Of a DNA stretch of 64,000 nt, positions 31,209-39,801 are shown in pieces. A program made the translations under genes and the position numbers. This DNA is from JAPSGB01 sp963775185. GTDB taxonomy: Bacteria; Myxococcota_A; Polyangia; Polyangiales; Polyangiaceae. The stretch is from positions 372,001-436,000 of the forward strand of contig CAVZIE010000014.1 in NCBI GenBank assembly GCA_963775185.1. The letters are read 5' to 3'. A model generated the notes under the pieces. That model saw only the letters and a list, made by a program, of their open reading frames with translations, searched no databases and had not been told where the DNA came from. How positions within the stretch are numbered: position 1 is the stretch's first letter; each line of letters opens with the position of its first letter.

Positions 31209-31386
31209 CCACGGCCGGCCCGCTCCCTCGCCGGATTTGAAGCATGTTCTGGAAGAAGCGCGGCTCCGACGCGCCCGGATCGGCACCGCGTCGCGCCCTC
31301 CCCGCGCCCGCGCGCCCCGGCGACCCTCGCCGCGCCCTGGTCGGACCTCGCCGCGCGCGCGGGGTGCGGGCGGACATCGGAGGGGG

Positions 31387-31402
31387 GCATAACCGGTTAT
31401 GC
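31387..31402. promoter_or_regulatory. perfect 16-bp palindrome GCATAACCGGTTATGC
   Basis: An AT-containing palindrome in very GC-rich sequence, about 230 bp upstream of the GH31 start. It shares the AACCGGTT centre with 15272-15295. Operator role inferred. Confidence 0.5.
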
Positions 31403-31608
31403 GGGGTGCGGGTGTCCATGTGCGGCGCGTGTTCGCGCGCGACGTTGCTGCAAGTATGCGGAAGGTCGTCGCGCCGGGCAGGTTGTCGGGTGCGCGGGGC
31501 GCGACGGTGTCGTCGGGACGGGCGAAGCCCTGCTCGACCTGGGAGCCGGTGACGCCGACGTCGCTCTGCGTGCCGTGGCCGCGATTCGGGACGATGCTTC
31601 AGCCTTGC

Positions 31609-31884
31609 CTAAGCAGCGTGACCGGCCCGCTTGGCGATCGACTGGCGCACAGCGTCCGGACACAGCTCGTAGCCGTTGGGCCACGCGAGAGCACCGGATT
31701 GTACAAAGCACTTCTCGAACAGATTGCCGCGAAGGATCTCGGCTACCAGGGGCTTCCCCTTCGGAGCTCCGAAAATGCCTGAAAGGTCCGCGGTGCCGCG
31801 GAAGCCGTCCGTGTACTCGAGCCGGATACAGAACGCGTTCCCGTCTGCGGAGAGGATTCGCTTGATGCTAGTGCCGAGCTTCAT
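31609..31884 (-). CDS. DUF2442 protein
   Basis: A 91-residue DUF2442 domain: IRLEYTDGFRGTADLSGIFG, then FEKCFVQSGALAWPNGYELCPDAV with the family-typical WPNG. Its ATG overlaps the DUF4160 stop (ATGA). DUF4160-DUF2442 pairs are common and behave like small two-gene modules, sometimes proposed as toxin-antitoxin, without firm evidence. A little lower in GC than its neighbours. Confidence 0.85.
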   Translation of the reverse strand: MKLGTSIKRILSADGNAFCIRLEYTDGFRGTADLSGIFGAPKGKPLVAEILRGNLFEKCFVQSGALAWPNGYELCPDAVRQSIAKRAGHAA

Positions 31885-32140
31885 GAGTCAATCAAGGGGG
31901 GGATGCGGCGAGGAATCTTGCTTGCCTGGGCAGCTTTCCACGCCGAACGAAGCGCGGCAAGCCGGACGCCTCGCCATTCCTCCACCAGTCGCCTGCAACG
32001 GTCTGGCAGCCGTCCAGCAAGCAGTCTTCCGGATTCGATCTCGATGACCGCCCGATGCTCGCCGTACTCGATGTGCATGTGCGGGGGCGCGTGATCCTCG
32101 AAGTAGCAGTGATGCCAAAGAAGACCGACAGAACGGGCAC
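31881..32140 (-). CDS. DUF4160 protein, frameshifted near its N-terminus
   Basis: The family start PVLSVFFGI lies in one frame (GTG 32140) and YFEDHAPPHMHIEYGEHRAV with the rest to IPPLIDS in another. Compared with the usual FFGI-xxxx-Y spacing about seven bases are missing near 32105, so this may be true damage rather than a one-base error. An alternative open frame begins upstream (to 32219) but without family sequence. It precedes DUF2442 with a 4-bp overlap. Confidence 0.7.
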
Positions 32141-32293
32141 GCGCTACTCGTACCACGGGCCACCAACGGCATGCAGAGGCGCCCGGCGTTCCCACGCGGC
32201 ACGCAGCGGGATCGAACAAGTCGAACGGAAGCCTTTTCGGGTCAGGACCGCGCGATTTCCAGCTATCGGAGGTCCAAGCGCCGGTGGCTCGGC

Positions 32294-32318
32294 CGCGGGA
32301 TACCGCGCCGGACCGGCA
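32294..32318 (-). repeat. dispersed palindromic repeat, copy 9
   Basis: Full copy, 4 bp after the acyl-CoA dehydrogenase stop, in the sense orientation used after genes. Confidence 0.9.
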
Positions 32319-32322
32319 TCCC

Positions 32323-33525
<1,203 letters not shown>

Positions 33526-33547
33526 GCGGGGATTCCTTTTCTGGGTT

Positions 33548-33570
33548 TGCCGGTCCGGCGCGGAACCGCG
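33548..33570 (+). repeat. dispersed palindromic repeat, copy 10
   Basis: Begins 22 bp upstream of the acyl-CoA dehydrogenase start; with copy 9 it brackets the gene. Confidence 0.85.
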
Positions 33571-33710
33571 CCGCTCGCCGCACAGCCTAGGCCGACTCAC
33601 CGCGGAGGGCGATGGGGTGCGTTCGCGCGAGCGGCGCCCGCTCCTTTACCGGGTCACCACGCGTCGAAGCAGCGACGTCGCGGCGGTGCTCGCGCTTGGG
33701 TGCAGCGCAT

Positions 33711-35115
33711 TCACGGCGCGATCCGTGCGAGACGGACGGTCCCGTCGGCGGGTTCGGGCTCGCCGGAGATCCACGCCACGATCGCCTCGGAACCCCACGG
33801 CGCGACCTTGTATCCCGGGAGCACCACTTGCCGCGTGATCACCACGGGCGTCGACGCAATCCCCAGCGCCGGGTCCAGGCGCGCCGCCTCCAGGCCGTCC
33901 TGCGCGAGCAGCAGCGCTACGGTCCCTCCGCCGATCTCGGCGATCGGCGCTGCACCGGTGAATTCCCCAGCCACGCCCACCGCGACGGGACCATCGATGA
34001 TCGAACCGCCGCGGTCGAGCGTCGCAAACAGGGTCGTCGAGCCGCTCGCTCCCGGCTCGCTCCAGGTCGCGCGCGCGTGCTTGCCGTCGAAGTCGAGCTG
34101 CGGCTCTCTCGCCGCGTAGCTCCCCAGCGTGCCACTGCAGGTCACCTTCCCGTCGGGCTCGACGCGCACGATACCGATCCCGGACGGCGTGCGCTTCGCG
34201 ACCAGGAAAGCGTCGCCAACGAAGACGCTGCTGCCGGTCGCGCCGGGCTCGATCTCGTCGAAGGTCCGCACGCGCGGTCCGACACTCATGTCGTGGTCAT
34301 CCGACGACAGAACCTTCACGAACGCCGACACGGCACCACCCTCCGGCGTCTCGTACGTCAAATAGTGGTAGCCCGCCGTCTCGCCCGGCCAGGAGCGGAT
34401 AGCGGGCGCCCGGAACGCGGGAGGCGCCCACGTGCACCCCGAGTTCCGAGCCCAGCGATCCAAACGCGCCACCGGGAATCGTCGCCACGGCCACGCCGTA
34501 GGCCGCCGACCCGCAACACTTGTCCTTGAGCACGAGATCCGGCGGAAGCTGCGCCAGAGTCTGGTTCGCCTTGATCCAGACCGCGTCGGAGCCAGCAGCA
34601 AGATCGATGGCCTGCGGCGCGAAGCGCGTCGGGCGGCACGCCACGATCCGCGGATCGGTCGTGCAGCCCCCACCGCAACCCGTCACGTCGAACCTGCGGT
34701 GCCAGCACCCGGGCTTGCCCGCGCCCCAGCCGAGATCCTCGCACGACGCGGTCACCGGAACCGCGTCGTCGCACTCCTCCGGGCATGCGCCACCCTCGAC
34801 GATCACACCGTCGCCGCACGAGGTGCACGGCCCGGAGCAAAGGATTCCGAAGCCCGGCGCGATCGGTCCGAACGCGCTCGCCTCGGCCACGACCGGACAG
34901 TCCGGTGGCGGCTCAAGCTCTTCCGCCGCGTCGGACGCGTCCGCGTCGCGCGCCGCCGCAGCTTCCTCGACCGATGCGTCGGCGGGTTCGACGGACGCAT
35001 CCAGGGTCGATGCGTCCGTTCGCTCGTGCGGCCCGAGAAGTCCGGAGCGACCGCCGCACGCCGCGAACACGAGCGTCGTCACGAACGCACTCCATCGCGT
35101 GCCAAGCGCGGTCAT
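33711..35115 (-). CDS. large lipoprotein of unknown function (one frameshift)
   Basis: A lipoprotein of about 467 residues. Lipobox TTLVFAACGG, an Asp/Ala-rich linker (DASTLDASVEPADASVEE), then a Cys-rich module (CSGPCTSCGDGVIVEGGAC, CDDAVPVTASC, CCGSAAYG), followed in the second frame by a repetitive beta region (HYLTYETPEGGAVSAFVKV, VRVEPDGKVTCSGTLG). The switch occurs in a GGGG run (34437-34440 as CCCC on the plus strand); removing one G joins GSELG to CTWAPPAF. Beta-propeller fold is a guess. ATG 35115 follows AAAGGAT. Confidence 0.72.
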
Positions 35116-35184
35116 TGGTAGATCCTTTACATCCTTTCTCCGCCGAAGCGAGCAAGACACCCTGCCGCGCAGGCGAATCAGCTA

Positions 35185-35230
35185 CCACCCGCAGAGCGGG
35201 TGGTTTGATGAAGGCCCCCAGAGGGGGCCT
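35185..35230. promoter_or_regulatory. two tandem perfect hairpins with AGA loops before the HEPN gene
   Basis: CCACCCGC-AGA-GCGGGTGG (35185-35203) and AGGCCCCC-AGA-GGGGGCCT (35212-35230), 8 bp apart. The first is followed by TTT like a weak terminator. They end 22 bp before the HEPN gene's GTG, so they would lie in its mRNA leader. Confidence 0.75.
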
Positions 35231-35252
35231 GATTGGGGGAGGGCATTGCCCT

Positions 35253-35656
35253 GTGACCGAGGAGGGCCGCACGGAAGCCACCGCCGCGGAGCTCGAGCTC
35301 GCCGGCGAGGAGCTGCGCGCCGCCGACCATCTGATCGCCGCGAGCCTGCCGCGCGTGGCGCTCACGCGTGCGTACTTCGCCGTCTTCCATGCGATCCGCG
35401 CGATGCTCTACCATGACGACCTCGCACCGCGCAGCCACGCGTGCGTCCAGCACCTGTTCAACCTCCACTACGTCAAGACCGGCCGCTTCGACGCCGCCGC
35501 GTCGCGCCTGACCGCACGCCTGCAGAAGTTCCGCGAAGCCGCCGACTACGCCGCGGCGTTCGTTGTGGACGAAGCGGGCGCGCGAGAGGAGCTCGCGGCG
35601 GCGCGCTTGTCGATCGGATCCGCGTGCTGCTGGGCGACGTGCAGGGCAGGCGCTGA
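35253..35656 (+). CDS. HEPN domain protein (frameshift near the C-terminus)
   Basis: About 134 residues of all-helical HEPN type: ELELAGEELRAADHLIAASL, then RVALTRAYFAVFHAIRAMLY and a histidine helix HACVQHLFNLHYVKTGRFD. HEPN domains are often RNases paired with MNT nucleotidyltransferases in toxin-antitoxin modules; no MNT gene is adjacent here. The canonical RNase RxxxxxH is not obvious. Near 35606 one base is missing, after which VDRIRVLLGDVQGRR continues in another frame to 35656. GTG start after GGGGGAGGG. Two strong hairpins precede it. Confidence 0.78.
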
Positions 35657-35751
35657 CCGGCGTCCGTACCGACGAACGACACCGCCCTGGAGGCGCGCTT
35701 GCTCCGGCGTCACGGCGCCGAGGCGATCGCAGGCTGCAAGTCGGCGCTGGC

Positions 35752-35776
35752 CGCGGGATACCGCGCCGGACCGGCA
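35752..35776 (-). repeat. dispersed palindromic repeat, copy 11
   Basis: Full copy 39 bp before the methyltransferase start, oriented toward it. Confidence 0.9.
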
Positions 35777-35815
35777 AGCGTTGGCGATTCGGCGGCGCTG
35801 CCCCATGCTTCGCGC

Positions 35816-36469
35816 ATGACCGACGCGGTTGACGTTGACCAGGTGGAGCAGGTGCGCGCGCTCTTCGACCGTTGGGCGGAGGCCGGACGCGCCGAAGGCA
35901 TGGAGCGTGGGCACGGGCCGACCGCGCGCAGGGCCTTCGACCGCCTCGGCGTGGGCGAGGGGACGCGCTACCTCGATGTGGGCTGTGGTAACGGCTACAC
36001 GGTGCGCTGGGCGGCCGAGCTCGGCGCGACGGCCGTCGGGATCGACGTGAGCGACAAGATGATCGCGCGGGCGCGCGCGCTCTCGCCGGCGAGCACGCGT
36101 TTCATCCACGCGCCCTATCCGCTTCCGATGCTGAAGGCGCAGAGCTTCAACGCCATCTTCTCGATGGAGGTCTTCTACTACCTGCCCGACTTGACCTTTG
36201 GCGTGCTCGGCACCGCGCGCCTGCTCGAGCCGGGCGGCCTGTTCGCGTGCGTGGTCGACTACTACGAAGAGAACCCGGCGTCGCACTCCTGGCCCGAGGA
36301 CGTCGGTGTGAAGATGAACCTGCGCTCCAGGCAGGGCTGGCGCGACGCGATGGAGGAGGGCGGTCTCGAGGTCGTCGAGCAAACGCAGCTGCGCGACCCG
36401 GACTCGGACGAAGCCTGGAAGCGCGAAGCCGGCAGCCTCTTCACCCTGGCGCGTCGCCGGTTGCGGTAG
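35816..36469 (+). CDS. class I SAM-dependent methyltransferase
   Basis: A 217-residue stand-alone methyltransferase. Motif I is YLDVGCGNGYTVRW (about residues 51-64), followed by VGIDVSDKMI, a post-I segment NAIFSMEVFYYLPD and LLEPGGLFACVVDYY. The substrate is unknown; the N-terminal helix VEQVRALFDRWAEAGRAEGM suggests a small-molecule enzyme of the UbiE/SmtA kind. ATG 35816 used. No operon partner. Confidence 0.9.
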   Translation: MTDAVDVDQVEQVRALFDRWAEAGRAEGMERGHGPTARRAFDRLGVGEGTRYLDVGCGNGYTVRWAAELGATAVGIDVSDKMIARARALSPASTRFIHAPYPLPMLKAQSFNAIFSMEVFYYLPDLTFGVLGTARLLEPGGLFACVVDYYEENPASHSWPEDVGVKMNLRSRQGWRDAMEEGGLEVVEQTQLRDPDSDEAWKREAGSLFTLARRRLR

Positions 36470-36564
36470 AGCCGGGGGGAAATGGTCGAGGGGCGCCGGG
36501 GCAGGGATTTCCGCGGGATGAGCCCCGTCAGCAAGGCACCTTTTCTCGCGCGGCGAGCGGCGTT

Positions 36565-37158
36565 ATGACGACCGGCATGCGACACGCGAGCTTGGGTCTG
36601 GTGTTCGTGATGATGCTGTCGACGCTGGGGGCATGCGGCGGTTCCACGCCGCCGCCGGAGCCGCCGGCGAAACCCGCTCCGCCTCCGCCGCCCCCGCCTC
36701 CGCCGCCTCCGCCGCCATCGGCGGAAGCGCCGGAGCCCGAGGCCAGCGCCGAGCCGGAGCCGCCTCCGCCGCCGCAACCCGAGAAGCCGAAGTCGAAGGC
36801 GACCATCGACGGGACCAGCATCAGCGACATCGATGGGCAGGCCTTCGTTGCCGCGATGCAGAAGCTTGGCTGGGCGCCGCAGAGCGTCGAGCTCGGCGGC
36901 GGCACGGTGGGCAAGTACGAGAACATCCGCTTCACCCTCGACAAGAACGGCCAAGGCGGCCATGCCGAGATCGTGCGGCCCGCGCACTCGCCGCGCGACG
37001 GTGCGAGCATGATGAGCCCGAAGGACCAGCTGCCCGACAACGAGAAGCGCGGCGCCGCGTACTACGACCCCGACGCCAACGTGCTGGTGGCCGTCGTCAT
37101 CGACGGCAAGCCCGCGGAGGCGAAGCAGGTCTTGAAGAAGCTGGTGAAGACGCCGTAA
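36565..37158 (+). CDS. proline-rich lipoprotein
   Basis: A 197-residue lipoprotein: lipobox MLSTLGACGG, then a Pro run of about 13 residues and a PE/PK-rich linker (to about residue 75) that could span the periplasm, then a compact C-terminal domain of about 115 residues (DGQAFVAAMQKLGWAPQSVE ... YYDPDANVLVAVVIDGKP). I do not recognise the domain. ATG 36565; the next gene, nadE, starts 47 bp later and may be independent. Confidence 0.75.
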   Translation: MTTGMRHASLGLVFVMMLSTLGACGGSTPPPEPPAKPAPPPPPPPPPPPPPSAEAPEPEASAEPEPPPPPQPEKPKSKATIDGTSISDIDGQAFVAAMQKLGWAPQSVELGGGTVGKYENIRFTLDKNGQGGHAEIVRPAHSPRDGASMMSPKDQLPDNEKRGAAYYDPDANVLVAVVIDGKPAEAKQVLKKLVKTP

Positions 37159-37204
37159 CCCGGGCGTATTCGCGCGGCCACCGCGGTTGCGATAGAGTCC
37201 GCGC

Positions 37205-39118
37205 ATGTTCCCGATCAAGGTCGCGGCGGCGGCGTTGAACCAGACGGCGCTCGACTGGGAGCGGAACAAGCGCCACATCCTCGGCGCGATCAGCGACGCG
37301 CGCGCCGCCGGGGTCAGCATCCTGTGCCTGCCGGAGCTGTGCATCACCGGCTACGGTTGCGAGGACGCGTTCCTGTCGCCGGGCGTGCACCGCGCGGCGC
37401 TCGACGTGCTGCTGGAGATCCTGCCGGAGACGCGCGGCATGATCGTGAGCGTGGGCTTGCCGATCTTCCACGGCAGCGCCGTGTACAACGCGTGCTGTCT
37501 GGTGGACGACGGCAAGATCCTGGGCTTCGTCGCCAAGCAGGCGCTGGCAGGTGACGGGATCCACTACGAGCCGCGCTGGTTCAAGGCGTGGCCGGCGAAG
37601 CAACGCTCGCAGACCGTCGTCGGCAGCGAAAGCTACCCGATCGGCGACCTCTACTTCGACTGTGGCGGCGTACGCATCGGCTTCGAGATCTGCGAGGACG
37701 CGTGGATCGCCCACCGTCCGGGCGCCGAGCTGATGCGCGACGCCGTGGACGTGATCCTGAACCCGAGCGCGAGCCACTTCGCGTTCGGCAAGCTCGACGT
37801 CCGTCGTCGCTTCGTGCTCGAAGGCTCGCGCGCGTTCGGTGTCAGCTACGTGTACGCCAACCTGCTCGGCAACGAGGCCGGGCGCGCCATCTACGATGGC
37901 GACACGCTGATCGCGACCGGCGGCAGCGTGGTCGCCCAGGGCGAGCGCTTCTCGCTCTCGGGGTACACCCTGATCAGCGCCGTGGTGGACGTCGATCTCA
38001 CGCGCACGCGTCGCGCGTGGCTGTGGAGCTTCCAGCCGAAGGTCGCCTCCGAGCCGGGCGAGTGCGTGCAGTCCGCGCGCACCTTCCCCGACGTGCAGCT
38101 CGACCCTCCGGTGCTGCCGGACGTCGCGTGGGAGCGCTCCTTGCATCGCAAGGAAGAGGAGTTCACGCGCGCGGTCACGCTCGCGCTCCTCGACTACATG
38201 GAGAAGTCGCACTCCAGCGGCTTCGTCGTGTCGCTGTCCGGCGGTGCGGACTCGAGCGCCGTGGCGGTGCTGGTGTGGCTGGCGTCGCGCTTTCGCGGAA
38301 CGGTGATCCCGCTCACCACGGTGTACCAGTCCACGAAGAACAGCTCGGAGACGACGCGCAGCGCGGCGCGCACGGTCGCCGGGGCGATCGGCGCGCGTCA
38401 CCTCGAGCTCGACGTGGACGCGATGGTGCAGGGCTACACCGATCTCGTCAGCCACGCCGTCGGTCGCGAGCTCTCCTGGGAGCGGGACGACATCGCGCTG
38501 CAGAACATCCAGGCGCGCGCGCGCGCGCCGGGCGTGTGGATGCTGGCGAACCTGTCGGGCGCGCTCCTGCTCTCCACCAGCAACCGCTCGGAGGCGGCCG
38601 TCGGCTACGCCACCATGGACGGCGACACCGCCGGCGGGCTCAGTCCCATCGCCGGTATCGACAAGGCGTTCCTGCGTCGCTGGCTTTCGTGGATGGAGAA
38701 GACCGGCCCCGAGGGTGTGGGCCCGCTCCCCGAGCTGTCCGTCGTGACGGTGCAGGCGCCCACCGCGGAGCTCCGTCCGCTCGCTGCCGCGCAGACCGAC
38801 GAAGCGGATCTGATGCCGTACGATCTGCTGGACGCCATCGAGCGCGCCGCGATCCGCGACAAGCGCACGCCGCTCGAGGTCTACCGCTTGATGAAGCGCG
38901 CGTTCCCCGCCTACGCGGGCGACCAGCTGGTGACGTGGGTCGAGCGTTTCTTCCGCCTCTGGAGCCAGAACCAGTGGAAGCGCGAGCGCTACGCCCCCAG
39001 CTTCCACGTGGACGACGAGAACCTCGATCCCAAGACGTGGTGCCGCTTCCCGATCCTGTCCGGCGGTTTCGAGCGCGAGCTTGCCCAGCTTCGCGCAGCG
39101 GTGGAGAAAGAGGCGTGA
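37205..39118 (+). CDS. nadE: glutamine-dependent NAD+ synthetase
   Basis: A 637-residue two-domain enzyme making NAD+ from deamido-NAD+, ATP and glutamine. The N-terminal nitrilase-like glutaminase has the Glu-Lys-Cys triad: E44 in CLPELCITG, K111 in AKQALAG, C163 in FEICEDAW. The C-terminal synthetase has the PP-loop SLSGGADSSAV (near residue 345), STSNRSEAAVGYATMDGD and the C-terminal KRERYAPSFHVDDENLDPKTW. Cytoplasmic. The stop overlaps the NUDIX gene as GTGA, so the two are coupled. Confidence 0.97.
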   Translation: MFPIKVAAAALNQTALDWERNKRHILGAISDARAAGVSILCLPELCITGYGCEDAFLSPGVHRAALDVLLEILPETRGMIVSVGLPIFHGSAVYNACCLVDDGKILGFVAKQALAGDGIHYEPRWFKAWPAKQRSQTVVGSESYPIGDLYFDCGGVRIGFEICEDAWIAHRPGAELMRDAVDVILNPSASHFAFGKLDVRRRFVLEGSRAFGVSYVYANLLGNEAGRAIYDGDTLIATGGSVVAQGERFSLSGYTLISAVVDVDLTRTRRAWLWSFQPKVASEPGECVQSARTFPDVQLDPPVLPDVAWERSLHRKEEEFTRAVTLALLDYMEKSHSSGFVVSLSGGADSSAVAVLVWLASRFRGTVIPLTTVYQSTKNSSETTRSAARTVAGAIGARHLELDVDAMVQGYTDLVSHAVGRELSWERDDIALQNIQARARAPGVWMLANLSGALLLSTSNRSEAAVGYATMDGDTAGGLSPIAGIDKAFLRRWLSWMEKTGPEGVGPLPELSVVTVQAPTAELRPLAAAQTDEADLMPYDLLDAIERAAIRDKRTPLEVYRLMKRAFPAYAGDQLVTWVERFFRLWSQNQWKRERYAPSFHVDDENLDPKTWCRFPILSGGFERELAQLRAAVEKEA

Positions 39119-39639
39119 GCGACTATCCCCGACCTTCGTTGACCGCCGACGCCGTCGTCTTCGGCATCGACCCGGACGGGATCCGGGTGTTGTTGATCCG
39201 GCGCGGGCACGACCCGTTCCAGGGGCACTGGGCGCTGCCCGGCGGCTTCGTCGACAAGGACGAGCCGGCGCTGCACGCCGCGGCGCGCGAGCTGGAAGAG
39301 GAGACGGGGTTGTCCGGCGTCGCGCTGGCCGAGCTCGCGACGTTCAGCGAGCCGGGCCGCGATCCGCGCGGTTGGACCGTGTCCGTCGCGTACGTCGGCG
39401 TCGTGCGCGTGGCGGATCATCCGGCGCGCGCCGGCGACGACGCGAGCGAGCTCGCGTGGGTGCCGCTGGGCGAGGCGCGCGATCTCGCCTTCGACCACGA
39501 CGCGATCCTGGCGATCGCCGTCGAGCGCGTGCGCGCCGCGACAGCCCGCGCGCCCGCTCAGCTCACGGCGATCGCGCCGGGCATCAGCCTCGACGAGCTC
39601 GGCGCGCTGCTCGGGTTGGCACGTGCTCGTCTTCAATGA
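39115..39639 (+). CDS. NUDIX hydrolase (ADP-ribose pyrophosphatase-like)
   Basis: A 174-residue NUDIX protein with a full box GGFVDKDEPALHAAARELEE followed by ETGL. The head TADAVVFGIDPDGIRVLLIR and the tail after the box fit the NrtR/ADP-ribose group, which lacks here the C-terminal winged helix of the NrtR repressor. The GTG start overlaps nadE, so a role in NAD or ADP-ribose turnover is likely. Cytoplasmic, Mg-dependent by family. Confidence 0.92.
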   Translation: MSDYPRPSLTADAVVFGIDPDGIRVLLIRRGHDPFQGHWALPGGFVDKDEPALHAAARELEEETGLSGVALAELATFSEPGRDPRGWTVSVAYVGVVRVADHPARAGDDASELAWVPLGEARDLAFDHDAILAIAVERVRAATARAPAQLTAIAPGISLDELGALLGLARARLQ

Positions 39640-39801
39640 GCTACCGCGACGCGCAGTGATTGCGACGTTGTCCGACCTCCGCGCACCGCGTGCGCGTTTC
39701 GGCGTGGACCGCTGTTCCAGGATCGACGGACCGATGTGTGCTCGCAGAAACGATCACCCAACGCGTTGATCGCCAAGCGCCGCGTGCGCACCATTAGCGG
39801 C

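Larger units (their letters stand above)
31155..31608. other. gene-free interval
   Basis: No convincing gene in either strand. It holds a dispersed-repeat copy (31194-31208), C/G-rich segments and a perfect 16-bp palindrome (31387-31402). Frames stay open only because of the high GC. Confidence 0.6.

Noticed and set aside
35185..35203. Simple rho-independent terminator
   Set aside because: Only three T residues follow, there is no plus-strand gene upstream to terminate, and a second hairpin of the same design follows at once.
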